In this document: positions 34,077 to 42,126 of the stretch, in pieces | How the letters are laid out: the number at the start of each line of letters is the position of its first letter | Numbering within the stretch: position 1 is the first letter of the stretch | Origin: Anaerolineae bacterium | Lineage (GTDB): Bacteria; Chloroflexota; Anaerolineae; B4-G1; SLSP01 | Reading direction: 5' to 3' | NCBI GenBank assembly: GCA_026645815.1 | Contig: JAPKMR010000031.1 | Span: forward strand, 1 to 42,185 | Length of the DNA: 42,185 nt | Notes under the pieces: model-generated | What the model saw: the letters and a program-made list of their open reading frames with translations, nothing else | The model's database searches: none | What the model was told of the DNA's origin: nothing | Position numbers and translations under genes: made by a program

Positions 34077-34102
34077 CAGGGGCGCGTCGCGACGCGCCCC
34101 TG
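34077..34102. terminator. 26-bp perfect palindrome after the beta-helix gene
   Basis: CAGGGGCGCGTCG followed by its exact inverse, with no loop and no T tract. Lies 15 bases after the stop codon. Confidence 0.55.
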
Positions 34103-34123
34103 CTCCCCCTCCGCCTTTCTTTG

Positions 34124-34168
34124 ATTGATTTTTGGCGGCGGGGCTTTGCCCCGCCGCCAAAAATCAAT
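34124..34168. terminator. Perfect 21-bp hairpin with A/T outer stem
   Basis: Arms 34124-34144 and 34148-34168 (outer ATTGATTTTT / AAAAATCAAT, inner GGCGGCGGGGC / GCCCCGCCGCC) pair without mismatch around TTT. The design is that of a bidirectional terminator and resembles family B in layout but not in sequence. A family A fragment follows at 34182. Confidence 0.75.
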
Positions 34169-34244
34169 TTCCTTCTGCGCCCTGTAGGGACGCCTGAGAT
34201 TTTCACCCCCGTTTTGAAACGCACCCGTGGCCCACGAAACCACA

Positions 34245-34273
34245 TTGACACCATCAGAAAGCCCGCCTATAAT
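34245..34273 (+). promoter_or_regulatory. Consensus sigma70 promoter of the condensation-domain gene
   Basis: TTGACA (34245-34250), 17-base spacer, TATAAT (34268-34273): both boxes match consensus exactly. Transcription would begin near 34280, inside the longest open frame of the next gene. Confidence 0.85.
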
Positions 34274-34343
34274 CAGCGCCAGTACCCGTCCAAATCCATC
34301 GCGGTGGTTCCGCCGCTACGAGTGTACTGAAAGCGAGCCTGAG

Positions 34344-35642
34344 TTGTACGAGCACCAACAACGCCTGCGTGGTGGACAGTTCGCCGTTTGGCTGACTTCG
34401 AAGATCCAATCCATCAACTTCGCCCTCACCGCCCGCCTCCACGGCGCCCTCAACCCCGATCAACTTCGAGCAGCGCTCGACAAATTGCGCCTCAAATATC
34501 CCACACTCTCCATGCGGCTGACCGAAACAGCGCACCGGCAGGTGGTTCTGATCCCCGACCCGGATTTGGAAATCCCGGTTAGGCTCGTGGAGCGCCGCAG
34601 CCCTGAGCAATGGGTCGCCGAGGTAGCCGCCGAGCTGGGCCGGCCCTTTGATCTGCTCAACGACGCGCCCCTGCGCCTGGTCTGGTTGCGGGGCGAGGAC
34701 GCCTCCGAGCTCAGCTTCATCTGCCCCCATGCATTGGCGGATGGCCTATCCGTCGTCTACCTCATCCGGGATTTCCTGGAATTCCTGGAGCGCCCCGAGG
34801 CAGCTATACAGCCGCTCCCACCCGCTCCATCCATGAGCGCAGGGCTGCCCGATTTCCCAAGGAAGCGATGGCTTGTCTGGCAATTCAAAATCAAAGCCGC
34901 CGTATTCCAATGCCTGCTCAAACTAGCCCCGCAGCAACCCCTGCCGCCGCGAAAACAGGTTGCCTATCAGCTGCTGAGCTGGGAATTGACCCCCGCACAG
35001 ACCGCTGCGCTGATCCACCGTAGCCGCAGCGAGAACACCACCGTACACGCCGCTTTGAGCGCCGCCTTCCTGCGCGCCTTTGGAGAACTGCGCGGGAATG
35101 GCTGGAAACGCCGCCTTCAAAGCCCCCTCAGCTTGCGGGAGCGGCTGAACCCGCCCGCAGGCGAGGCCTTCGGTCTCTACGTCAACCTCGTCGAGCTCTC
35201 TGTGGACTGCGCGCCCCAACGCGATTTCTGGGCCGTGGCGCGCGAGATCAAACAAAGCCTCGCCCGCCGCGCCGAGAACCGGCACATCTTCCGGTCGTTG
35301 ATCGAAGGCAACATCATGATGGACCGGCTTGGCGCGGTCATTGCGCCCGAATTCGTCGCACAGTCGTTTCTCACCGTGGCCTACGATCTCTCCATCACCA
35401 ACCTGGGCCGTCTCAATCTGCCCACACAAGCGGGCGCATTGCAGCTGGATGCAGTCTATGGACCCGCTCTGGGCGGCAATCCAGACGACATCGTCTTGGG
35501 CGTCGCCACGGTCGGAGGGGAAATGACCTTCTCGCTGGCTTTCACAGAGCTAAGCCTGAGCCGCTCGCAAGCCGAGTGGCTCAAAGAACGGGCATTGCAG
35601 CACCTGGAAACAGCTAGCAGCACTGGATCATCTATCGAATGA
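34344..35642 (+). CDS. Condensation-domain acyltransferase (WES/PapA-like)
   Basis: A 432-residue protein of the condensation/chloramphenicol acetyltransferase superfamily. The active-site motif HALADG (HxxxDG, H129 to G134) is present, with NFALTARLHGALNPDQLRAAL in the first subdomain and the expected C-terminal half, including YGPALGGNPDDIVLGVATVGG. Relatives join acyl groups to alcohols or amines, as in PapA5 or wax ester-type enzymes. No adenylation or carrier domain adjoins it, so it is not part of an NRPS here. The frame is open from GTG 34227, but the promoter boxes at 34245-34273 fall inside that extension; TTG 34344 is the first usable start after the expected transcript start. The exact start remains uncertain. 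Confidence 0.78.
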   Translation: MYEHQQRLRGGQFAVWLTSKIQSINFALTARLHGALNPDQLRAALDKLRLKYPTLSMRLTETAHRQVVLIPDPDLEIPVRLVERRSPEQWVAEVAAELGRPFDLLNDAPLRLVWLRGEDASELSFICPHALADGLSVVYLIRDFLEFLERPEAAIQPLPPAPSMSAGLPDFPRKRWLVWQFKIKAAVFQCLLKLAPQQPLPPRKQVAYQLLSWELTPAQTAALIHRSRSENTTVHAALSAAFLRAFGELRGNGWKRRLQSPLSLRERLNPPAGEAFGLYVNLVELSVDCAPQRDFWAVAREIKQSLARRAENRHIFRSLIEGNIMMDRLGAVIAPEFVAQSFLTVAYDLSITNLGRLNLPTQAGALQLDAVYGPALGGNPDDIVLGVATVGGEMTFSLAFTELSLSRSQAEWLKERALQHLETASSTGSSIE

Positions 35643-35838
35643 GGCATCATTCTTGGCGCCCTTAGCGCCCTGGCGTGAGATTTTCGTGGAGGCAACACGA
35701 TGACACAGCACGTGAGATCGGGTCTGCATCTCAAAAAGCACATGAACACAACCGGCTCTCACGCAGCCCCCACAGCGACTGGCGCGAGCGCTTGCTGCAA
35801 TGGGCGCACGCTTGGATACCCCATAGGAGGTACCGAAA
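35643..35838. other. Spacer before the GNAT stub
   Basis: Contains the dispersed motif CTTAGCGCCCTGGCGTGAGA followed by GATTTTCGTGGAGG (35659-35693), the last part being the left arm of family C. No gene seen. Confidence 0.4.
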
Positions 35839-35949
35839 ATGATCCTCCGTCCCTACCGCGACGCAACTGACCTGGAAAGCGTTCGTGCCGTCCTCAGCGC
35901 CGGGAGAAAAGCCGCCGGTCCGGCGTACTACTACCGGTTCCGAGTTTAG
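35839..35949 (+). pseudogene. GNAT acetyltransferase N-terminal stub
   Basis: A 36-residue reading frame starting at ATG 35839 behind an excellent ATAGGAGGTACCGAAA site. The peptide MILRPYRDATDLESVRAVL then SAGRKAAGPAYY is the typical first strand and helix of a GNAT acetyltransferase. After PAYY the frame continues YRFRV and stops, exactly where the 131-bp repeat array begins (35942). The rest of the gene is absent. It looks like a gene cut off by arrival or expansion of the repeats, or by recombination at them. Confidence 0.6.
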
Positions 35950-36330
35950 GACAGGATTAACAGGATTTTCAAGATTAACCAGAGGCAGAAGTTGGTACGC
36001 CTCCAGGCAGCACGCCAGAGAAAAGGAAAAATCCTGTTCACCCTGTAAATCCTGTCTATAAAGGCCTTTTCCGAGTTTGGGGCAGGTTTAACAGGATTTT
36101 CAGAATTAGCCAGAGGCAGAAGTTGGTACGCCTCCAGGCAGCACGCCAGAGAAAAGGAAAAATCCTGTTCACCCTGTAAATCCTGTCTATAAAGGCCTTT
36201 TCCGAGTTTAGGACAGGATTAACAGGATTTTCAGGATTAACCAGAGGCAGAAGTTGGTACGCCTCCAGGCAGCATGCGAGAGAAAAGGAAAAATCCTGTT
36301 CATCCTGTAAATCCTGTCTAAAAATGCCAG
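35942..36330. repeat. Triplicate 131-bp tandem repeat with inverted ends
   Basis: Units begin GAGTTT at 35942, 36073 and 36204, a period of exactly 131 bases; only a few bases differ between units. Each unit opens with GACAGGATTAACAGG (or a one-base variant) and closes with CCTGTAAATCCTGTC, which is its near-inverse, so each unit is a small element with inverted ends. The centre reads CAGAGGCAGAAGTTGGTACG. Related end sequences occur at 2943 and 3181-3265. Confidence 0.88.
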
Positions 36331-36356
36331 CTTGAAATGCCCACCACCAAATCTGA

Positions 36357-36385
36357 TTGACTTCCCCGAAAAACGCCCCTATAAT
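36357..36385 (+). promoter_or_regulatory. Promoter of the methyltransferase gene
   Basis: TTGACT (36357-36362), 17-base spacer, TATAAT (36380-36385), directly after the triplicate repeat and 80 bases before the start codon. Confidence 0.75.
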
Positions 36386-36465
36386 GAAATCAGACCGCCC
36401 CGATGCAATTGCCGTTCCTACTGCTACTCTCCCATGCGCTTCAAGTATTAGCAAAGGAAGGACCG

Positions 36466-37248
36466 ATGAAAGACCCATCGCACTTCTTCGATTTTGCCGC
36501 CGAGGTTGGGCTTAGCAAACACATCGGCGGCATCGAAGCCACCAGAAGGCTCCTCGAGCTCTGCGCCGTTGACGCCGGCAAGGTCATCCTCGATGTGGGC
36601 TGTGGCGTCGGCGCGACGCCGTGCTTCATCGCCAGGGAATACGGCTGCCGCGTCGTAGGCGTAGATATCCTGGAGCGGATGGTCGAGCGCTCCCGAGAAA
36701 GAGCTGAGCGCGAGGAGCTGTCGGGTAGCGTCGAGTTCAGGGTTGCCGACGTCCAGCACCTCCCCTTCGAGGATGCCCGTTTCGATGCCGTCATCACCGA
36801 ATCCGTGATCGCCTTTCCGGAAAATAAACAGCAGGCGGTGAACGAGCTGGCGCGGGTCACCAAACCGGGTGGCGCCGTGGGCCTCAATGAGACCACCTGG
36901 CTCAAAGTCCCACCGCCGCCGGAAATGGTCGCCTGGGCCGCACAGGATGTCGGCGCCAACGTCACACCCTTGACCTCAGGCGAATGGGTAGGGCTGCTTG
37001 AAGCTGCCGGATTGGGTGACATCGTCGCACAGACCTATGCGGTCAACATCAAAGACGAATCCAAAGGCATCCTCCAGCGCTACGGGCGTGGCGGCATGGT
37101 GGCGGTGCTCGGGCGGATGCTGTACCTCTACTTCAAAAGCCCGGCGTATCGAACCTTCGTCAAAGAGGTGCAGCGAGGCGGCATTGTGCCGGAGCACCTG
37201 GAAGACTATTTCGGCTACGGCATTTTCGTCGGGCGCAAGCCCGCCTGA
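36466..37248 (+). CDS. Class I SAM-dependent methyltransferase
   Basis: A 260-residue methyltransferase. Motif I is ILDVGCGVG (residues 41-49), followed by VVGVDI (acidic end of strand 2) and FDAVITESVIAF (motif IV region), a Methyltransf_11 pattern. Substrate contacts are in the less conserved C-terminal part, so the target is unknown; the DPSHFFDFAAEVGLSKHIGG start recalls small-molecule methyltransferases. GGAAGGACCG precedes ATG 36466, and the frame is open to 36403 without a ribosome site. Confidence 0.87.
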   Translation: MKDPSHFFDFAAEVGLSKHIGGIEATRRLLELCAVDAGKVILDVGCGVGATPCFIAREYGCRVVGVDILERMVERSRERAEREELSGSVEFRVADVQHLPFEDARFDAVITESVIAFPENKQQAVNELARVTKPGGAVGLNETTWLKVPPPPEMVAWAAQDVGANVTPLTSGEWVGLLEAAGLGDIVAQTYAVNIKDESKGILQRYGRGGMVAVLGRMLYLYFKSPAYRTFVKEVQRGGIVPEHLEDYFGYGIFVGRKPA

Positions 37249-37314
37249 GCGCGGGGAGAAGCGCCGGCGTTAGCAGGATACACGAACGCACACCAGAATG
37301 GAAGGAGGACCATC

Positions 37315-37788
37315 ATGCTTGAGCCGTTCTATTTTGCACTGGGTCTGGCGAACAATGTGCTCCTGATCTTTATCTTCCTCATTCGCAAAAAGCATCTTGA
37401 GCTGTTGCAGAAAATCGGGTGGATTTATCTGCTGCTGGCGCTTCCAGCCAGCTACGCCATGCTCCTCGTCCAGCAGGAACAGAAATCATCGCGGTACACG
37501 ATTTTCCTGGGAATCTTTCTCGCCTTTCTGGCGATCGAAGCGCTATATGACTGGGTCCTGAAAATCTCGTTCCGCGAGACCATGAACTGGAAACAACTGG
37601 CGCCCTATGTCGCGCTCTACATCTCGATGAATTATGGCTTCGTGGTCATGGTCTGGCGCTATGATTCCTGGGTCCGCGGCGTGATTATGCTCGCGCTTTT
37701 TGTCATCCAGATCGTGGCGAACCTCATCTCGCACCCGCGACCTGAGCCGGAAAAGGCTGAGCCTGGGCGCACCTTGAAGGAAGGATGA
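37315..37788 (+). CDS. Hypothetical membrane protein (five helices)
   Basis: A 157-residue protein with about five membrane helices and no motif that I recognise. The tail after the last helix is rich in Pro, Glu and Lys. AAGGAGGACCATC precedes ATG 37315. It overlaps or abuts the next membrane gene (the sequence ATGATCATG lies at its stop), so the two probably work together. Confidence 0.65.
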   Translation: MLEPFYFALGLANNVLLIFIFLIRKKHLELLQKIGWIYLLLALPASYAMLLVQQEQKSSRYTIFLGIFLAFLAIEALYDWVLKISFRETMNWKQLAPYVALYISMNYGFVVMVWRYDSWVRGVIMLALFVIQIVANLISHPRPEPEKAEPGRTLKEG

Positions 37789-37790
37789 TC

Positions 37791-38261
37791 ATGAAAAAGA
37801 CGATGCCTGTGAACCCCTGGTGGGCAGCGCTCACCGTATGGGCGGTGGTGAATGCCGTCAACGTGCTGCAGACGGCGGGATTTCTCTCGCGCGTGGTCAC
37901 CGGTAACCTGGCGCTCAATCACGCGCTGGGCTTCGGCATAATGGCGGTGGCGATTCCGGCAGCTGTGGCTTTGATCGCCTTCGTGCGCGCGGGAGCCGGC
38001 TGGCGGCAGGCGATCGGGCCAGCTGTTTTCCTCGCCTTTGTGGCGTTGATGATCGCAGTGGAGCATCTTTGGCCCGTGGAGTTTCGCTCCCCGCCGCGCG
38101 CGAGCATTTTAGCGCCCTACCTGACGCTCTTTTTTGGCGCGATTCTGCTGATGGGGGTGCCGATGTTCCGCATGGACCGGCGACTGTGGCTAGTTACAGT
38201 GGTAACAACGGTCCTGCTGCTAGGCTCCATGATCCTGGCAATGGCCAGGGGCGTGGGATGA
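37791..38261 (+). CDS. Hypothetical membrane protein (four helices)
   Basis: A 156-residue protein with about four membrane helices, no known motif. Two ATG codons, 37785 and 37791, are possible. GGAAGG ends just before the first but is 7 bases before the second, so 37791 is preferred. The gene is coupled to the preceding membrane protein. Confidence 0.62.
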   Translation: MKKTMPVNPWWAALTVWAVVNAVNVLQTAGFLSRVVTGNLALNHALGFGIMAVAIPAAVALIAFVRAGAGWRQAIGPAVFLAFVALMIAVEHLWPVEFRSPPRASILAPYLTLFFGAILLMGVPMFRMDRRLWLVTVVTTVLLLGSMILAMARGVG

Positions 38262-38452
38262 GGCAGAATTCTGGACACAGCAAGCAACCAAGGCATGGAT
38301 GGCTATCGCGATGATCAAAAGCGCGATAGATGCAGGCGCATTCCGGGGATCTATTGAACCTGCCAGGCATAACGACAAGCGCCTGCAATCCGGCTAAATC
38401 GCTGGTCACTCAATTATAGCGGCTTAGCCTCACCGCAAGGAAGGAAACAGAT
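38262..38452. other. Spacer before the DUF333 lipoprotein
   Basis: No gene seen. A TTATAG box (38414-38419) may be part of a promoter. Confidence 0.35.
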
Positions 38453-39757
38453 ATGAACGGCAAACAGGTACTGGTTGCGTGGATACTGTTGTTGGTGATG
38501 GTCGCTGGCGCCGGCTGTGGACCCACCCCCGCCCCGGCGACCGAGGAGCTTACAGTAGCGCCCACGGTGGAGCCTACCGTAGCGCCCACAGTGGAACCTG
38601 CCGGGGGTGCTCCCCGTGCTCGCGATGCGGCAATGGCTGCGATCTGGACGGAGAACACACCGCTCTCCGAGCTGCAGTGGGACGCGGAGGACCTCACCCC
38701 GCAGGATCTTGTCGGCAGTTCGACGGTGCGCTACACCTCCGGACCGTGGAGCGTCACCATCACCTACCCCATCGTCCTCCCCGAGCTCACCCTCTACCAG
38801 GTGAGCATCGCCAACAGCGCCAGTGGCCTGGCGTGGAGCGGCGAGGTAGACGCGCAGGGCAACGTGAGCGCCACGCCGGGCGAAGAAGGGGCCAACGCGC
38901 CCAACCCGGCTTCGGTCTACTGCGAGGACCAGGGCGGCACGGTGGAGATTCGCACCGGCGCGGATGGCGGGCAGAGCGGTATCTGCATCTTCAGCGATGG
39001 CAGCGAGTGCGAGGAATGGGCCTTCTTCCGCGGCGAGTGCGCGCCCGGCGATAGCCTTCAGCCCGAGGTAAACCTGGACCGGGAAGCGAGTTACGGCGGC
39101 GTGACGTTCCGTTTCAACGCGGAGCTTGCCGGCGCGGCAATGGGCGAGACCGTGGCGGCTGAGGAGCTGTGGGAGGTTATCCCGGAGCACACGGCTTTCT
39201 CCTTTAGCGGCTATGCGCTTTCCGCCACCTTCCACGAAGCGCAGATTCGCATCTACCCGGTGAGCGGCTTCACCTCCGGCGGCGGGGCGGCGAACACCGC
39301 CGTTGCGCTGAGCACCCTGTTGGGTAGCGGGCAGCTGCCTGCGGTTGGCGGCGGCTTCGAAAGTCCACCGATTCCCTTCCTGCCACCCTTCAACGCGGGG
39401 CAACTCCTGCGCACCCAGATTGCCTGGGTCACCTTCCAGAACGGGCGCGGCGTGCGTTTCCTGACCGAGTACGCACAGTATGCCGCACCGATCAACAACA
39501 CCGACCTCTTCTACACCTTCCAGGGGCTGACCGGTGACGGGCAATTCTACATAGCGGCGATTTTCCCGGTCTCGCATCCGGCGCTGCCCGCCGACCCATC
39601 GGCAATTCCGGGCGGCAACGCCGATGCCTTCGCCAACGCCTATGAGACCTACGCCAACAACATCGCTTTGCAGCTCGCGGGTTACAGCGCGGCAGAGTTC
39701 ACGCCCAACCTGGCGCTGCTCGATGCGACAATGGCGTCACTCCAGGTAAATCCGTGA
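38453..39757 (+). CDS. Lipoprotein with embedded DUF333-like domain
   Basis: A 434-residue lipoprotein. The signal peptide ends in a lipobox VAGAGC, with C22 the lipidated residue, followed by a Pro/Thr/Val linker built of repeated TVAP/TVEP units (about 33-48). A Cys-rich DUF333-like module (NPASVYCEDQGG.. GICIFSDGSECEEWAFFRGEC) lies at about 152-200. The rest is beta-rich without a motif I recognise. It would sit on the outside of the membrane. AAGGAAGGAAACAGAT precedes ATG 38453. Confidence 0.78.
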   Translation: MNGKQVLVAWILLLVMVAGAGCGPTPAPATEELTVAPTVEPTVAPTVEPAGGAPRARDAAMAAIWTENTPLSELQWDAEDLTPQDLVGSSTVRYTSGPWSVTITYPIVLPELTLYQVSIANSASGLAWSGEVDAQGNVSATPGEEGANAPNPASVYCEDQGGTVEIRTGADGGQSGICIFSDGSECEEWAFFRGECAPGDSLQPEVNLDREASYGGVTFRFNAELAGAAMGETVAAEELWEVIPEHTAFSFSGYALSATFHEAQIRIYPVSGFTSGGGAANTAVALSTLLGSGQLPAVGGGFESPPIPFLPPFNAGQLLRTQIAWVTFQNGRGVRFLTEYAQYAAPINNTDLFYTFQGLTGDGQFYIAAIFPVSHPALPADPSAIPGGNADAFANAYETYANNIALQLAGYSAAEFTPNLALLDATMASLQVNP

Positions 39758-40020
39758 GGAGGGAGAACCGCGGCGTCAACGATGTCTACCGCTATTGTCG
39801 CGGCGATCTCTCCGTGTTCCTCAAGGTCTACGCGAGCACCGGCAACCTTTCCGCCGCCGAAATCGAGGCGGTCACCACCGTCTTTGTCCCTTTCCGGCGC
39901 ATCTTCAACATGGGCTACCTCTACCACCTGCTCCTCTACGTCTGGGGCAACCGCCTCCGCCGCGAGCAAATCCACCAGGACCTTCGGCTCCTCAAAGAGT
40001 GGGTCGGCTATTATTGGTAA
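39754..40020 (+). pseudogene. Small protein or C-terminal gene fragment
   Basis: An 88-residue frame that begins at GTG 39754, sharing 4 bases with the lipoprotein stop. The sequence is helical and coding-like (NLSAAEIEAVTTVFVPFRR, YLYHLLLYVWGNRLRREQI), ending LLKEWVGYYW. It reminds me of the tail of an APH-type phosphotransferase, with the kinase part missing, but this is weak. No ribosome site of its own. Confidence 0.35.
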
Positions 40021-40035
40021 ATGCCGCCACACACC

Positions 40036-40129
40036 GGTGGGTTGCACCTGCGGCACAACCCCGCTCTGCCACCCGCCCCCCATGCACACGCTCGCCTGCC
40101 CGCAACCGCCTCGATAGGTGCGACCCACC
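40036..40129. repeat. 94-bp inverted-repeat element (third copy)
   Basis: Opens with GGTGGGTTGCACCT (40036-40049) and closes with AGGTGCGACCCACC (40116-40129). Same ends as the tandem pair at 12401-12607, with a shared CCCATGCACACG-like centre. Followed by GCCGGGCTGGAGCCCGGCGC, also repeated (inverted) near 4965. Confidence 0.75.
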
Positions 40130-40246
40130 TCACAGAAAATGCCGGGCTGGAGCCCGGCGCTCCCACGCGGCGCCCCCCATTTGCCGCGCCGCAACTTTGG
40201 AGTACCATAAAAACAAAACTTGTGGCATCAGCAAAGGAAAAACACA

Positions 40247-40354
40247 ATGAAATACCAGCATATCCGCTACGAGGCGGATGGCCCGCTCCCCAAAATCGTG
40301 AAGACCCTCCCTCCTCCCCAAGCCGGGAGCCAACATGACAAGCACCGAGATTGA
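40247..40354 (+). pseudogene. Enoyl-CoA hydratase N-terminal remnant
   Basis: A 35-residue frame starting at ATG 40247 behind AAAGGAAAAACACA. The first 18 residues (YQHIRYEADGPLPKIV) are the typical opening of enoyl-CoA hydratase/isomerase proteins; after that the sequence becomes unrelated (KTLPPPQAGSQHDKHRD) and stops inside the next gene. The rest of the hydratase is not in the window. Alternatively it is a short leader peptide for the CPBP gene that it overlaps. Confidence 0.45.
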
Positions 40355-41291
40355 CGCTCCACGCAACCAGGGCAAAATACGCTCTGCCCTCGCCGCCATC
40401 TTCCGCCTCTCTCCACGGTACAGCATCCTGAGCGCCTTCGGGATCATCCTGGGGCAGACCGCCATCTATCTGGTGCTATTCATTATCCGAATCATTGCAA
40501 ACGCCCTTGGCGAAGGCATCGCCATGATCTCCGGCAGTGACCAGGTTGTGCTGGTATTCTGGGAAATCGCCAAATTCATGTCGTATACCCTTTCTGTCGC
40601 GGTAGCGATGCAGATTTTCGTGGAAGGCAGCCTGGTGGACCTGGGGCTAAAGTGGGATCGCCAGGCGCGGCTCGATTGGCTCGCCGGCTTTGCCATCTCC
40701 TTCCTGCTCGTGGGGATCTACTTCCTCGTCAGGCTGGTCGCGGGCGAAATCCGCATCACCGGCGCTGCCTGGCAGGTGGCCCCGCCGGGCTTCGTCATCG
40801 GCAACCTCATCATCACCTTCCTCATCTTCGCCTTCGTCGGCTGGAGCGAGGAGCTGCTCTCGCGCGGCTTTTACCTGCAAGTCCTCTCCGAGCGGCTCAA
40901 TCCCTTCTGGGGCGTCGTGATTTCCTCCGCCATCTTCACCTACCTGCACCGCTTCAACACGGGTTTCGGTATCCCCTATATCATCTTCCTCTTCGCCGGC
41001 GGACTGTTCTTCGCCTACGCCGTCCGCAAGACCGGGCAGCTCTGGCTTGCCATGGGCTTGCACGCCGGGTGGGATTACTTTATCGTCGTCATCTTCATTG
41101 GCGAGCCTATCAACAACCTGCGGATATTCCGCCTGCTGGGACTCCAGGAATACCACTTTTCAGGACTACTCGACCTGGCAGGAATTCTCTTGCTGCTCTT
41201 GCTGGGCGCCGCCCTCATCCGCGCCTACGCCCGCCGGCGCGCACCTGCACCCCCTCTCCCCCTCTCCCACTCGCCCTCGCGCTTCACCTAA
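40335..41291 (+). CDS. CPBP family intramembrane metalloprotease (copy 2)
   Basis: A 318-residue membrane protein with about eight helices and the CPBP motifs: EELLSRGF (EExxxR, E172, E173, R177), SAIFTYLHRFN with the first metal His, and MGLHAGWDYF with the second. It is only distantly related to the copy at 19865. The ATG follows CCGGGAGCCAAC and lies within the hydratase remnant. It is followed by a lipoprotein gene 14 bases downstream, so the two form an operon. Confidence 0.87.
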   Translation: MTSTEIDAPRNQGKIRSALAAIFRLSPRYSILSAFGIILGQTAIYLVLFIIRIIANALGEGIAMISGSDQVVLVFWEIAKFMSYTLSVAVAMQIFVEGSLVDLGLKWDRQARLDWLAGFAISFLLVGIYFLVRLVAGEIRITGAAWQVAPPGFVIGNLIITFLIFAFVGWSEELLSRGFYLQVLSERLNPFWGVVISSAIFTYLHRFNTGFGIPYIIFLFAGGLFFAYAVRKTGQLWLAMGLHAGWDYFIVVIFIGEPINNLRIFRLLGLQEYHFSGLLDLAGILLLLLLGAALIRAYARRRAPAPPLPLSHSPSRFT

Positions 41292-41305
41292 AGGAGGAAC
41301 ACAGC

Positions 41306-42028
41306 ATGAACCAATGGCAGCGGCTAACGCTCATCGTTCTGGGTTTGCTGCTGGCGAGCTGCACCCGCACGGTCACCATCACCGAATACCCGTCCCTTGA
41401 CTGGAGCGCCAACGTGCAGCAGCTGCGGGATTCGGGCTGTCAGGGGCAGGTGCCCGCATCCTGCACCGAGCTCATCGCCCTGGGCTGCGCTGAAGCCCAG
41501 GGACCGGGGTTCTACACCGGCGGGCTGCAACCCCCGTACCCCATCATCGAATGCATCCACGCCGACGGCGAAGCGCCCGACCCCGCCTTTTTCAGACAGG
41601 TCAACGGCCTGGATACGCGCTACCGCACCTTCGTCATCTACCAGGAGGGGACCTACCGCTACCTCATCCAGAAATCCGCCTTCCAGGCGCTCTTCGCGCC
41701 GGTCGAATCCCCCGAAGAAGCCCTCAGCTTTGCCATGGCGCTCACGGGATTTGGCGCGCGCTTCGACCTTGACCCCGATGCGGAGGTCGAATACCTGGTG
41801 GATGCCATCGCCGAGACCCACGTCGAGACGACCCCCGAGGGTTATCTGGTCACCCTCTTCGACCATGCGCAGCAAATGGGCTGTGATACGGTCCCCTTCT
41901 ATACCGTCCAGGTCCTGGTCACGCCCGAAGGACAGGTGCAGGAGGTCGCGCGCGAGGAGATTTACCGCAGCTATGCCTGCTTCGATTTCGAAGCCCTTCG
42001 TCTTGAAGGCTTGACCCTGGTGGATTGA
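41306..42028 (+). CDS. Putative lipoprotein, unknown function
   Basis: A 240-residue protein with a signal peptide ending in a lipobox LLASC (C19). Four further Cys pairs (for example near QLRDSGCQGQVPASC and ALGCAEAQ) suggest disulfide bonds outside the cell. No domain recognised. AAAGGAGGAACACAGC precedes ATG 41306; a much longer frame upstream (to 40652) only shadows the CPBP gene. Confidence 0.72.
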   Translation: MNQWQRLTLIVLGLLLASCTRTVTITEYPSLDWSANVQQLRDSGCQGQVPASCTELIALGCAEAQGPGFYTGGLQPPYPIIECIHADGEAPDPAFFRQVNGLDTRYRTFVIYQEGTYRYLIQKSAFQALFAPVESPEEALSFAMALTGFGARFDLDPDAEVEYLVDAIAETHVETTPEGYLVTLFDHAQQMGCDTVPFYTVQVLVTPEGQVQEVAREEIYRSYACFDFEALRLEGLTLVD

Positions 42029-42126
42029 GCTTCCACCGCCCGATTATTTGGCCTCTCGCAAGTCACGTCTAGCGCCTGTCTAGCCAAGATTGCTACTGTA
42101 GTTTCATTCACTGGAGGAACCCAAAG

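Noticed and set aside
33132..34160. 342-codon frame on the minus strand, Gly-rich.
   Set aside because: Antisense of the Ig-like repeat part of the beta-helix gene and crosses its terminators.
35697..35838. Short frame starting at ATG 35700.
   Set aside because: No ribosome site fitting a conserved protein and no recognisable sequence; left as spacer.
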